Source: Bacillota bacterium (lineage in GTDB: Bacteria > Bacillota > Clostridia > Acetivibrionales > DSM-1351). From it: a DNA stretch of 64,000 bases. Below, one piece after another: positions 44,885 to 53,947 of this stretch. The number at the start of each line of letters is the position of its first letter. The first letter of the stretch is position 1. The notes beneath the pieces are model-generated. The model did no database searches. It was not told the DNA's origin and was given only the letters and a program-made list of their open reading frames with translations. The position numbers and the translations under genes are program-made. The DNA lies in NCBI GenBank assembly GCA_023400235.1, contig JAEXFI010000005.1, positions 175,324-239,323 of the forward strand, in the 5' to 3' direction.

Positions 44885-45445
44885 GTGGTTAAAAGGAATG
44901 ATTACTCAAGAAAAAATTATTCAAAGGATGGAGCTCAAGCTGGTGAGCCTGCCGGACAGAATTTTCAGCAGAAGTCCGCTCATAAAGACGGAGAGGCGCC
45001 TCACAAAGAAAACCATACACGAACAAGGCCTCCTAGGGACAATCAGCAAAGAGAAGGCGGAACCCAAAGGGAGTCCGGTCAGCAAAGAGAATCCCAGAGA
45101 AGGGATAACCGGGATAATCAGGCTAGAGAAAACTCACCCAGGGAAAACAACCAGAACCAGCACAAGGAAAATTATCAGAGAAATTACCATAGAGATAATC
45201 AAAACAGAGATAATCAAAACAGGGATAATCAAAACAGGGATAATCAAAACAGGGAAAATAGAGAGAACAGAGAAAACCGGGAACCCAGAGAACCCAGAGA
45301 AAATACGAGACAGCATTATCAGAGGCCTGCCATCAAGCCGCGGGCGGAAGAGACCGTGGCAGATATTGCTGCCGATATTGTCAGAATTGAGAAGGAAATC
45401 GAGCTTGAGCTTAAAGAAATACGCAGCATGAGGCTGGGAGTTTAA
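44885..45445 (+). CDS. Low-complexity Asn/Arg/Gln/Glu-rich protein
   Basis: 186 residues from GTG 44885 with AGGAGG nine bases upstream. Residues about 25-145 are hydrophilic low complexity, including tandem DNQNR units (bases about 45200-45250) and NREN/PREP units. The last about 35 residues (EETVADIAADIVRIEKEIEL) form an ordered helix. A different frame (44814-45431) is also open over the same region but has no ribosome site, and it ends before the helical tail. Probably disordered with a conserved C-terminal helix, perhaps nucleic-acid binding. It lies between birA and coaX. Function unknown. Confidence 0.75.
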   Translation: MVKRNDYSRKNYSKDGAQAGEPAGQNFQQKSAHKDGEAPHKENHTRTRPPRDNQQREGGTQRESGQQRESQRRDNRDNQARENSPRENNQNQHKENYQRNYHRDNQNRDNQNRDNQNRDNQNRENRENRENREPREPRENTRQHYQRPAIKPRAEETVADIAADIVRIEKEIELELKEIRSMRLGV

Positions 45446-45478
45446 GAAACAATCATCCGTGGAGAATGGTGGGAAAGC

Positions 45479-46249
45479 ATGATTTTAGTAGTTGATGTGG
45501 GAAATACTCATATTGTACTTGGTGTTTATGAGAAAACTGATTTATTGGCCAGTTGGAGACTGAATACTGACAAGGAAAGAACTGCTGATGAACTGGGTAT
45601 GTTTATGCTGAATCTGTTCGACCATGCAGGGCTTAAAGCTGATAAGGTGGAAGCTGTCATAATAGCTTCTGTGGTGCCTCCCATAATGTACACCTTGGAG
45701 CATTCCATCAAAAAGTATCTCAAGTTGGAACCCATGATAATCGGCCCTGGTACAAAGACCGGCATAAATATCAGATATCAGAATCCCAAAGAGGTTGGAA
45801 CCGACAGGATAGTAAATGCAGTAGCCGGATATGAGCTTTATGGAGGGCCGTTGATAATAGTTGACATGGGAACTGCCACAACTTTCTGTGCAGTGTCGGA
45901 AAAGGGAGAATATCTGGGAGGAGTTATATGTCCCGGAGTAAAAATCAGCCTTGAAGCATTGTTTCAAAAGGCAGCCAAACTTCCCAGGATAGACCTTATA
46001 AAGCCTGAAGGGGTTATAGGAAAAAATACGGTTTCCAGCATGCAGTCCGGAATATTTTACGGCTATATCGGACAGGTGGATTACATCGTAAAACGTATGA
46101 AACAGGAAATGCAGGAGGACAACGTAAAAGTAATAGCCACTGGGGGCTTGGCCAGATTTATTTCTGAAGAATCCATAACAATTGACCATATAAACTCAAC
46201 TTTGACGTTGGAAGGACTCCGGATTGTATATGAAAGAAATAGAAACTGA
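45479..46249 (+). CDS. coaX: Type III pantothenate kinase
   Basis: 256 residues, GGTGGGAAAG upstream. The N-terminal phosphate loop DVGNTHIVLGVY, the acidic DMGTATTFCAVS and the ATGGLARFI motif are those of CoaX, an ASKHA-fold kinase. It phosphorylates pantothenate in the first step of coenzyme A synthesis, needs a monovalent cation and is not feedback-inhibited by CoA. birA and coaX are commonly close in Clostridia. A tetraloop terminator lies 140 bases downstream. Confidence 0.95.
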   Translation: MILVVDVGNTHIVLGVYEKTDLLASWRLNTDKERTADELGMFMLNLFDHAGLKADKVEAVIIASVVPPIMYTLEHSIKKYLKLEPMIIGPGTKTGINIRYQNPKEVGTDRIVNAVAGYELYGGPLIIVDMGTATTFCAVSEKGEYLGGVICPGVKISLEALFQKAAKLPRIDLIKPEGVIGKNTVSSMQSGIFYGYIGQVDYIVKRMKQEMQEDNVKVIATGGLARFISEESITIDHINSTLTLEGLRIVYERNRN

Positions 46250-46749
46250 CAGGTGGTCTATAGTGTAAATATCATGTTGCCGGGAGAGGAAAAACTTTTA
46301 CCGCATATGAATAATTAGTGTTTGCATACACGTTTTCAATGAATAAATGAATATAAATTTAGAAAATAGCTATAATAAAGCAGTGAAGGGAAGACGAGAA
46401 ATCGTCTTTTTTACTTTATCAAGAAAATAAGCAGACATACACAATTTAAATTTATGGAGTGACCTAGCTATTTTTTTAACAAAGTTATAAAAATACATTT
46501 TGTTAATTTTTAATCAATCATTCTTGAAACCCGCGTGGTTTGTATGTATGAGGGCGCAGAGTGAAACATTGTATACAAGTTAAACGTAAATGTATAAAAA
46601 CTAAAGATTAAGCCACAAAAGTAAATATAATCTAAAAAATTAGCGATTTTTGCTAATAAAGTATATGAAAATCCTGTTATTTATGTTTGTAAGTTAATTT
46701 AAGTTGTGTTACGCTAATAGCATTGCGAAAAAAAATGGAGGGAATTTGT
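46250..46749. other. 500-base gap before mdh
   Basis: No gene is seen. Besides the terminator at 46391, there is a 10-base palindrome TTGTATACAA at 46569-46578 and a Rex-like but imperfect site TTGTTAA-TTTT-TAATCAA at 46500-46517. The mdh promoter cannot be placed with confidence. Confidence 0.4.
46391..46412 (+). terminator. Intrinsic terminator downstream of coaX
   Basis: AAGACGA (46391-46397), GAAA tetraloop, TCGTCTT (46402-46408), then TTTT. Confidence 0.7.
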
Positions 46750-47682
46750 ATGGGATATAAGGTAGCTATTATTGGAGCGGGATTTGTTGGAGCATCTGCA
46801 GCATATGCGATGTCCATAAACAATTTGGTATCCGAGTTGGTTCTGATTGACGTAAATAAGGAAAAGGCTTACGGCGAAGCACTGGACATAAGCCATGGCT
46901 TATCATTTGCCGGCCACATGAAGGTTTATTCAGGAGAATATTCAGATGTTAAGGACTGTGATGTTATAGTTGTAACAGCAGGCGCTGCAAGAAAACCTGG
47001 TGAAACAAGATTGGACCTTGCAAAGAAAAATGCTTCAATAATGAAGAGCATTGTTACTGAAATGATGAAGTACTATAACCGTGGTACAATCGTAAGCGTA
47101 TCAAATCCGGTTGATGTTTTGGCATACATGACTCAAAAGTGGTCAGGTTTGCCGGCAAATAAGGTTATTGGTTCAGGTACTGTTCTTGACAGTGCAAGAT
47201 TCAGAACACATATCAGCCAGGCATTGAATATAGACATTGCAAATGTACATGGCTATATTATAGGTGAGCACGGCGATTCACAGCTTCCGTTGTGGAGTGC
47301 TACTCATATTGCAGGAACTCAGTTTGACGAGTATGTTAGTGCAAATGGCTTAAACATTGACAAGGATACCCTGTTTGCGGAAGTTAAGGCAGCAGGAGCA
47401 ACTATCATCAAGAACAAGGGAGCAACTTACTACGGTATAGCTCTTTCAATCAACAGAATAGTTGAATCAATTCTTAAGGATTTCCACACTATCATGCCTG
47501 TAGGTACAGTGATCGATGGACAGTATGGTCTTAAGGATGTTTTGGTGAATATACCTACTGTAGTTGGTGCAAATGGAGCTGAAAAGGTTCTCGAATTAAA
47601 GATTACCGACAAGGAATTGGAACTTTTGAAGCATTCAGCTGAGCAGGTAAGAGCAGTAATAAACGAAGTAAAGGACATATAA
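46750..47682 (+). CDS. mdh: NAD-dependent malate dehydrogenase (LDH/MDH superfamily)
   Basis: Start ATG 46750 with GGAGGG seven bases upstream, giving 310 residues. The family NAD motif VAIIGAGFVGAS, DVNKEKAYGEALD and the catalytic GEHGDSQ are clear. The substrate-discriminating residue before KPGETR is Arg (AGAARKPGETRLD). L-lactate dehydrogenases have Gln there and malate dehydrogenases Arg. The next gene is malic enzyme, the same order as I recall for the C. thermocellum malate shunt. So it most likely converts oxaloacetate to malate, although automated annotation may say lactate dehydrogenase. Confidence 0.8.
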   Translation: MGYKVAIIGAGFVGASAAYAMSINNLVSELVLIDVNKEKAYGEALDISHGLSFAGHMKVYSGEYSDVKDCDVIVVTAGAARKPGETRLDLAKKNASIMKSIVTEMMKYYNRGTIVSVSNPVDVLAYMTQKWSGLPANKVIGSGTVLDSARFRTHISQALNIDIANVHGYIIGEHGDSQLPLWSATHIAGTQFDEYVSANGLNIDKDTLFAEVKAAGATIIKNKGATYYGIALSINRIVESILKDFHTIMPVGTVIDGQYGLKDVLVNIPTVVGANGAEKVLELKITDKELELLKHSAEQVRAVINEVKDI

Positions 47683-47748
47683 GCTTTGGAAAGATTTTTA
47701 AGTAAATTTTAAAAGTTGAAAAAATTTGCATAAAAATCGAAAAACGGG

Positions 47749-47777
47749 TTGTGAAAGATTTCACAATAGTGTAGAAT
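47749..47777 (+). promoter_or_regulatory. Malic-enzyme promoter overlapped by a perfect Rex-type operator
   Basis: TTGTGAAAGATTTCACAA at 47749-47766 is a perfect palindrome matching the redox repressor Rex consensus TTGTGAA-N4-TTCACAA. Its first six bases are also a -35 box, with a 17-base spacer to TAGAAT at 47772-47777. A bound repressor would block RNA polymerase, so transcription is expected to follow the NADH/NAD ratio. Confidence 0.75.
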
Positions 47778-47778
47778 A

Positions 47779-47829
47779 GATAAGGAACAGATAAATGATA
47801 CGGTAAGTATTGTTTATTTGTTCCTTATC
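47779..47829 (+). other. Long hairpin at the predicted 5' end of the malic-enzyme mRNA
   Basis: GATAAGGAACAGATAAA (47779-47795) pairs over 17 positions, with one G-T, with TTTATTTGTTCCTTATC (47813-47829). There is no following T-run, so it is more likely a 5' stabilising element than a terminator. Confidence 0.6.
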
Positions 47830-47882
47830 GTAAGTTTAAAAAATTTGATTTATTAATTAATTAACGTCTGGAGGATTAGGAA

Positions 47883-49058
47883 ATGGGAACTATTTATGAG
47901 GATTCGCTTAAGGCACACGAAGAGTGGGCGGGAAAAATAGAAGTGGTTTGTAAAGCTCCATTAAAAGATAAGAGAGATCTTTCATTGGCTTACTCACCAG
48001 GAGTTGCTCAGCCATGTCTTGAAATACAGAAGGACATAGAAAACTCCTACAAATACACAAGAAGGCACAACCTCGTTGCTGTTATCACTGACGGTACTGC
48101 AGTATTGGGTCTTGGAGATATCGGACCTGAAGCAGGTATGCCTGTTATGGAAGGAAAATGCTGCCTCTTTAAGACTTTCGGTGATGTTGACGCATTCCCG
48201 CTTTGTATTAAATCAAAAGATGTTGATACCATAGTTGAAACTGTTAAACTGCTCTCAGGCAGCTTCGGCGGTGTAAATCTCGAGGATATTGCTGCTCCAA
48301 GATGCTTTGAAATAGAAGAAAGATTAAAGAAGGAAACAGATATTCCTATATTCCACGATGACCAGCATGGAACTGCTATAGTTACAGCAGCAGGTCTTAT
48401 AAACGCATTAAAAGTAGTAAACAAGAAGATGGAGGATATCTCCATAGTAGTTAACGGAGCAGGTGCTGCCGCAATAGCTATTACAAAGCTTCTCTTCTCA
48501 ATGGGTCTCAGAAAAGTTGTACTTTGTGATACAAAGGGCGTTATATACGAGGGAAGAGACAACCTCAACCCAATCAAGGCTGAAATGGCTAAAATCACTA
48601 ACCTTGAAGGCAAGAGAGGTTCATTGAAGGATGTTATGGTTGGAGCGGACGTATTCATCGGAGTTTCAGCTGCTAACCAGGTTACTAAGGAAATGGTTAA
48701 GTCAATGGCTCCAGACCCGATCATATTTGCTCAGGCGAACCCAACTCCTGAAATAATGCCTGAAGAAGCTCTTGAAGCAGGTGCTGCTGTTGTTGGTACA
48801 GGCCGTTCAGACTTCCCAAATCAGGTTAACAATGTTCTTGCATTCCCAGGTATCTTCAGAGGTACATTTGATGTAGGAGCCCGCGAAATAAATGATGAAA
48901 TGAAGATAGCCGCTGCTTATGCCATAGCAGGTCTTGTTACCGATGCAGAAAGAAATGCAGAATATGTAATACCGGCTCCATTTGATCCAAGAGTGGCAAA
49001 GGAAGTTGCTGCTGCAGTTGCAGCAGCAGCCAGAAAGTCTGGAGTTGCAAGAGTGTAA
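47883..49058 (+). CDS. Malic enzyme (decarboxylating malate dehydrogenase)
   Basis: 391 residues, CTGGAGGA upstream. YSPGVAQPCLEI, the metal-site GDIGPEAGMPVMEGK and FHDDQHGTAIV, and the NAD(P) motif VVNGAGAAAIAI identify a short bacterial malic enzyme. It converts malate to pyruvate and CO2 with reduction of NAD(P). With mdh upstream it completes the PEP-to-pyruvate malate shunt used by clostridia that make pyruvate with little or no pyruvate kinase. It has its own Rex-type promoter in the 200-base gap after mdh. A strong terminator follows. Confidence 0.93.
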   Translation: MGTIYEDSLKAHEEWAGKIEVVCKAPLKDKRDLSLAYSPGVAQPCLEIQKDIENSYKYTRRHNLVAVITDGTAVLGLGDIGPEAGMPVMEGKCCLFKTFGDVDAFPLCIKSKDVDTIVETVKLLSGSFGGVNLEDIAAPRCFEIEERLKKETDIPIFHDDQHGTAIVTAAGLINALKVVNKKMEDISIVVNGAGAAAIAITKLLFSMGLRKVVLCDTKGVIYEGRDNLNPIKAEMAKITNLEGKRGSLKDVMVGADVFIGVSAANQVTKEMVKSMAPDPIIFAQANPTPEIMPEEALEAGAAVVGTGRSDFPNQVNNVLAFPGIFRGTFDVGAREINDEMKIAAAYAIAGLVTDAERNAEYVIPAPFDPRVAKEVAAAVAAAARKSGVARV

Positions 49059-49131
49059 GCTGCTTTTGAGAACATCAAAACCACGACGCATTAAAGTAAT
49101 ATATATCTAAGATTTTAATTGCACATATAAG

Positions 49132-49165
49132 AAGGACTGTCGGCTATTTTTCGACAGTCCTTTTA
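49132..49165 (+). terminator. Intrinsic terminator after malic enzyme
   Basis: AAGGACTGTCG (49132-49142) and CGACAGTCCTT (49152-49162) pair perfectly over 11 bases, followed by TTT. Confidence 0.85.
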
Positions 49166-49257
49166 GTTTGCAGTGCTTCCGGCGAAGCTGGTGCACACTT
49201 TCCAAATATAATGATTATTATTTGTTAATAACTATAGTTAAAGTCAGGCAGTGACGA

Positions 49258-52200
49258 CTACTCTATAAACTGAAACCAGGATAGATCCAAGCTGCTGCCC
49301 GGTAAGAATACCAAGGTGACAGTTTTATTGCCGGCAATCCTCTCTCCAAGAGGAAACACTTCACTGGTGTAGTCCTCAGAGCCATTAATAAACAACATTT
49401 TCTGTGCTTTGGACTGAGTGTCGCTAAATAAAAGCTGAATGGAGTTGGAGGGTATTTTTGATCTCCAGCTCAAGGCGATATTTGAAGCACCTGAGTTGCC
49501 AAAATCCATGTTCTCAAAGATTATGGAAACATTGTTTCCTATGTTCTCAATGGCGGACTCCTTAACCTTGAAGGTGTCACCGTAAATAGCATCGTATTCA
49601 GCTGCATATAGCTTTTGATAGGCCTTGTGGTATTTTCTGAAATAAAAACCCTTTATGTGAACTTTTTGATTGTAAACCAGACATAAATCGGTAACTCCCT
49701 GAAGCCTCCTGGGAAGGGTATAGGTTACCTCCTGATAAGTATTCCAGATGGAGCCTTTGTCGTAGGTGACTGTAGAAAGCCTGGTGCCGTTCTCCAAAGG
49801 CATACCCTCCCATATTTCAAAGGTAAAGGAATCTTTCCCAAGAGGAAACAGCGGTAGCGTAATCTGGTCTGAGCCGTAGTCCCCAAAGTCTATGCCTTTG
49901 AAACCAACATGGCTTTCTCCGCTGCGAAGTGTGGCTACTCCACGTTCATTGCCGTTGGTAAGCTCCACGTTGCTGTAGTTGTACAGACCTGCAGAAATAA
50001 AAGAGTAGGGGTTTAAAAAGGCTTGTCCAATACCGGTGACATTTATCGCCAGCTGTGAAATAATGGTCACATGAGAACTGCCATTCTTGGCGGCGCAGCG
50101 GACATAAAGCTGTCCGTCACCCTTGGGTGCTACTGTGGCACTTTTTCCGTCGCCGGAAATATCAAGGGTTCCCAAAGGACTGTCATTGCCTCCTGCATCA
50201 GTCAGTCTCCAATACAGGTCGTCGTAGGTTGCGTCCTGTGGAAATATCTGAGCAGTTACGGTATAGCCGCAGACAGATAGCTGTATTTTTCTTATGGGAA
50301 TGTCATTCTTTTGAAGGCTTGCCCGAAGGAGGGGCGCTTTACCGCTTTGGGTTTTTACTATTGCCAGAAGTTTTCCGTTAAACAGCCTTCTGCAGTTGGT
50401 CTGATACTGGTCAAAGTCCGTTGAATCTCCATTGTCAAGCCCTAATATAATTCCGTCTTCTGCCTCCACATGAACCCGGCAGTTGGCATTTTCAACCAAA
50501 GCTCCATTTTTGTCCAGGGCGGTGATTGTGACAAATACCATCTCTCCGTAAATATCCTGATGCAAGTGAAGTCTCTCCACATCTCCGAAGGAGGCCCTGC
50601 AATCCCGGGCAATTACAGTTCCGCATTCGTCATAAGCTACGGCGTGCAATTGGCCTGGGCGGTAAGGCAACTGCCAGTCCGCGATATATTTGCCCTTCAG
50701 AGGCATAGAACCAAGGCTTTCGTTATCAAGGAAAAGTTCAATCCTGGGGGCATTGGAACATACCCGGATGTCAATAAGCTGACCGGGAGAAAAATCCCAG
50801 TATGGGAAAACATGTACCATAGGTGCCTTTTTGTAGTCTGTCCAGGCGGCCTGGAACAGATAATATGAGTCTTTTGGAAATCCCGCAGTATCAATATGCC
50901 CAAGGTAGGAATTCTTTGTGTGATAGGGAGTAGGCTCCCCCAAGTGGTCCTGTCCCACCCATATAAACTGTCCCAGAGAAAATTCGGCATCAAAATCGGC
51001 CTGTATACAAGCCTCAACGCTTTTCGCACCCCAACTGGTGGAACTGTTGCCCAGTGCGGAGCATTGCAGGTCATCGTCCGAAAGGATGGACTTGCTTAAC
51101 GGAAAATGGTACACTCCTCGGCTTTGAACTGTGGAGCAGTTCTCACTGCCAAATATGATCCAGTCGGGGTGGGCAGTGTGATGGCGGTTGTACAGAGACT
51201 CGCCGTAGTTATAGCCTATGAGCTTGATTATATCTGCACATTTCTGAGTGTTTTCCCAGGGCATATAATTGGAGCAAAGAGTTAAGGGTGCGTGCTGTCT
51301 GGGATCGTGTATTCTTACAAGCTCCATAAGCAATTTCATGGTTTGGGCTCCTGCTTGTGCGTCCAGGTGGGTATCGTGAATCTCATTCCCTATACTCCAC
51401 ATGATTATGGAAGGATGGTTTCGATCCCGGCGTATCCAGGAAGCTACATCCTTTTCTATCCAGCTGTCAAAAAAGCGGGCATAGTCATAGGTGTTTTTGG
51501 GCTGCCTCCACATATCCAGAATTTCAGACATTACCAGAAAACCCATCTCATCCGCCAGTTCCATGAATACCTTGGCGGGCGGATTATGAGCGGTGCGGAT
51601 AGCATTGACCCCCATGTTTTTAAGAGAAGTCAACTGCCGGCGTATGGCATCCGGATACACGGCAGCCCCCAGGGCTCCCAAATCGTGATGCAGGCAGACA
51701 CCCTTAAGCTTTATATGCCTGTCATTGAGGAAAAAGCCTTTATCACTGGTAAAGCTGATTGTCCTGAAGCCGAAACGCGTTAATTCGGTATCTGTAACCA
51801 CTCCATCCACCAATAGCTCTGAGCGAAGGGTATAAAGCTGCGGATTGTCAACATCCCAGGGAACTATACCGTTTCCTGCATCCAGCAAAGTATGTTTCAC
51901 TTCATAGGAACAGCCTGCGTCTTCAACCTCTGCATCAACTTCATATCCCCATTGACCATCTTGCTTGCCTGTGGAAATATAAATGCCGTCAGATACAAAA
52001 TGGCAGGCATTTTTAATTTTCAGGAAAACATCCCTGTATATGCCGGCGCCTGTATACCAGCGGGAGCAGGGGGACACATAATTAACCTTCAGCAAAATTG
52101 TATTACTGCCTTCATCTCTGAGAAAGCCTGTAATTTCATATTCAAAGGCAGTGTAGCCGTACTTCCATTCACCCACCACAGTATCATTTACATAAAGTGT

Positions 52201-52410
52201 ACTATCCATATATACTCCGTCAAAACGGAGGAATAACCGCTGGCCGTTAGTAAGAAAACCTGAGTCCAGCTCATTTCTATACCAGCCTGTACCGCTTTCG
52301 TAGAGTTTGTTTACATCTGATATCAACCAGTCGTGAGGCAGCTTTATCGGAGTAAAATTGCCGGGTTCTCCCTTGGCGAACTGCCAGCCATCATTAAATA
52401 ACTGGATCAT
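49258..52410 (-). CDS. Glycoside hydrolase family 2 enzyme (beta-galactosidase-like)
   Basis: 1050 residues. The N-terminal jelly roll (LPHDWLISDVNKLYESGTGW) and Ig-like domain lead to the TIM barrel. There the acid/base is Glu343 in WSIGNEI and the nucleophile is probably Glu423 in FGSENCST. About 450 further residues form beta-rich accessory domains. No signal peptide, so it acts on imported oligosaccharides in the cytoplasm. Its ATG overlaps the stop of the AraR-like gene (ATGA), so the two are co-translated. Linkage (beta-galactoside, alpha-arabinopyranoside or other) cannot be told; an arabinose-type regulator hints at plant arabinosides. Confidence 0.85.
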   Translation of the reverse strand: MIQLFNDGWQFAKGEPGNFTPIKLPHDWLISDVNKLYESGTGWYRNELDSGFLTNGQRLFLRFDGVYMDSTLYVNDTVVGEWKYGYTAFEYEITGFLRDEGSNTILLKVNYVSPCSRWYTGAGIYRDVFLKIKNACHFVSDGIYISTGKQDGQWGYEVDAEVEDAGCSYEVKHTLLDAGNGIVPWDVDNPQLYTLRSELLVDGVVTDTELTRFGFRTISFTSDKGFFLNDRHIKLKGVCLHHDLGALGAAVYPDAIRRQLTSLKNMGVNAIRTAHNPPAKVFMELADEMGFLVMSEILDMWRQPKNTYDYARFFDSWIEKDVASWIRRDRNHPSIIMWSIGNEIHDTHLDAQAGAQTMKLLMELVRIHDPRQHAPLTLCSNYMPWENTQKCADIIKLIGYNYGESLYNRHHTAHPDWIIFGSENCSTVQSRGVYHFPLSKSILSDDDLQCSALGNSSTSWGAKSVEACIQADFDAEFSLGQFIWVGQDHLGEPTPYHTKNSYLGHIDTAGFPKDSYYLFQAAWTDYKKAPMVHVFPYWDFSPGQLIDIRVCSNAPRIELFLDNESLGSMPLKGKYIADWQLPYRPGQLHAVAYDECGTVIARDCRASFGDVERLHLHQDIYGEMVFVTITALDKNGALVENANCRVHVEAEDGIILGLDNGDSTDFDQYQTNCRRLFNGKLLAIVKTQSGKAPLLRASLQKNDIPIRKIQLSVCGYTVTAQIFPQDATYDDLYWRLTDAGGNDSPLGTLDISGDGKSATVAPKGDGQLYVRCAAKNGSSHVTIISQLAINVTGIGQAFLNPYSFISAGLYNYSNVELTNGNERGVATLRSGESHVGFKGIDFGDYGSDQITLPLFPLGKDSFTFEIWEGMPLENGTRLSTVTYDKGSIWNTYQEVTYTLPRRLQGVTDLCLVYNQKVHIKGFYFRKYHKAYQKLYAAEYDAIYGDTFKVKESAIENIGNNVSIIFENMDFGNSGASNIALSWRSKIPSNSIQLLFSDTQSKAQKMLFINGSEDYTSEVFPLGERIAGNKTVTLVFLPGSSLDLSWFQFIE

Positions 52411-53504
52411 AACCTGTCTACCTCCCCTTGGGAGAGCTTCTGTACCGAGCTCCGTATTTTAAGCTGAGGGGGGAAAAGGATATTTTCTCCTGCAGCCCCT
52501 TGAATTATTGACAACAACTGCCGGGCTGCAGCTTCGCCCACCTCCCGGGAGGGGTGAACTATACTGGTGAGTGAACTGATATTTGCCGGCTCTGAGTTAT
52601 CAATGCCTACTACCGAGTAATCTCCCGGGACGCTTTTCCCACTTTTGCGCAGGTGATCCATGAGCAGTAATGCCATATGGTCATTGAAGCAAAGGGCGCC
52701 GGTGCTGCGTGACAAACACTGGGAAAGCTGTCCTCCCAACAGTTGCTGCTGCAAACTTTCCTTTGAGTACCAGAAAACCAGCTCCTCCCGCAGCGGAATG
52801 CCATTCTCAGCCAGTGCCCTGGCATATCCCAAATATCGCAAATGCCCCTGCCTGTTTATGTGTGAAAAAATCCCCAGAACGTCCCTGTGCCCCATCTCCA
52901 ATAAATGCTGTGCAGCCATATAACCTGACCTGACATCATCCAAGGCGACATATGGAACTGAGAGCTCGGAATAGTAAGAGTCAATAAATACAATGGGAAT
53001 GCCATGGCGAATAAGCTCATTATACAAATCCAAATTCAAACAGGGAAGGGCACTTCTGGTGGGGACTATTATCAGGCCGTCCACCTGTCTGTCCAGCATG
53101 AGCTCCAGGGCTCTGGCCTCAATTTGGACAGAGTTGTTTGTAGAGGCCAGTTGTACGGCAAAGCCAGCTTCTGATAGAACGCCTTCAATGCTTCGTACAA
53201 TACTCGGAAAAATATAATTATCCAGATAGGTGGAGATCACACCCACTGTTCTGGAGCGTCCCCCAAGCACGGAGGCTTTTCGCAGCCTCACATCAGCTAT
53301 GTAAGTTCCCCTGCCCTGTTTACGGGTAATATGACCTTGCTGTTCCAATACCTCCAGTGCCCGACGTACGGTTTGACGTGAAAAGCCGAATTTCTCTCCC
53401 AGTTCGGTTTCGGAGAGAAACCTGTCATTTGGCCTAAAGGCCTTGCTGTTTATTTGAGAAATGGTCCACTCAACAATATCTGTATACTTCGGGGTATTGA
53501 TCAT
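52407..53504 (-). CDS. AraR-like regulator: GntR helix-turn-helix fused to LacI-type sensor
   Basis: The start at ATG 53504 has AGGAGGGAG upstream and gives 365 residues, close to B. subtilis AraR. The N-terminal winged helix (RFLSETELGEKFGFSRQTVR, then RRALEVLEQQGHITRKQGRG) is followed by a periplasmic-binding-protein-like sensor (VGVISTYLDNYIFPSIVRSI through VVGIDNSEPANISSLT). A TTGTA-N2-TACAA site like the AraR box lies in its own promoter. Expected to repress itself and the GH2 gene until a pentose-type sugar binds. Confidence 0.85.
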   Translation of the reverse strand: MINTPKYTDIVEWTISQINSKAFRPNDRFLSETELGEKFGFSRQTVRRALEVLEQQGHITRKQGRGTYIADVRLRKASVLGGRSRTVGVISTYLDNYIFPSIVRSIEGVLSEAGFAVQLASTNNSVQIEARALELMLDRQVDGLIIVPTRSALPCLNLDLYNELIRHGIPIVFIDSYYSELSVPYVALDDVRSGYMAAQHLLEMGHRDVLGIFSHINRQGHLRYLGYARALAENGIPLREELVFWYSKESLQQQLLGGQLSQCLSRSTGALCFNDHMALLLMDHLRKSGKSVPGDYSVVGIDNSEPANISSLTSIVHPSREVGEAAARQLLSIIQGAAGENILFPPQLKIRSSVQKLSQGEVDRL

Positions 53505-53543
53505 AAATACTCTCCCTCCTGTTATTGTCAACTTGTAGTTTAT

Positions 53544-53594
53544 ATTATATTCACCATACAAGATAAATACAAGTGATTCTTATTGTAAATACAA
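53544..53594 (-). promoter_or_regulatory. Promoter and AraR-type operator of the regulator-GH2 operon
   Basis: On the minus strand, TTGTAT (53572-53567) and TATAAT (53549-53544) are 17 bases apart. Just upstream, TTGTA-AA-TACAA at 53583-53594 has the arms and 2-base centre of the B. subtilis AraR box. Additional TACAAG half-sites lie at about 53557 and 53568. Confidence 0.65.
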
Positions 53595-53880
53595 GCAGGG
53601 AAATAATACAGTAAATATTATAGTGTAAGCTTCTGGCTTAAGTCAGGAGGATGCTGAGGGCTCCTGAGATATTGACTGGAAGCATAAAAGTGAAAATGTG
53701 AATGTTGTAATGACAAGTTGAAATATCCGTTATATTATTTACCGGTAATGGCATAGATTTATATTAGGTAAAATGCGGGTGGACAGTGGCTTTAGGTGGT
53801 TTGGGGCATGGGCTGGAGGTAGAAGTGCAACTGGTTTGAGACAGAAATAAACTTTTCTCGTATAAATATCAAAAAAAATA

Positions 53881-53947
53881 TCACAGCAATTTTTACAACT
53901 CAAACGACAATATAAACATAGTATTTGTTACACAGAATTGTTATTAT
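53881..53947 (+). promoter_or_regulatory. Putative AraC-activated promoter of the importer operon
   Basis: The 40-base element 53881-53920 is identical at 35 positions to 58900-58939. It contains GCAAT and ACAAT 21 bases apart, and a TATTAT -10 box begins 22 bases after its end. No good -35 box is present, as expected for an activator-dependent promoter. Confidence 0.6.

Noticed and set aside
44814..45431. Overlapping + frame of 205 codons at the low-complexity gene
   Set aside because: No ribosome site; the 44885 frame has AGGAGG and ends in an ordered helix.
45542..46189. 215-codon antisense frame over coaX
   Set aside because: Shadow of the highly conserved pantothenate kinase frame.
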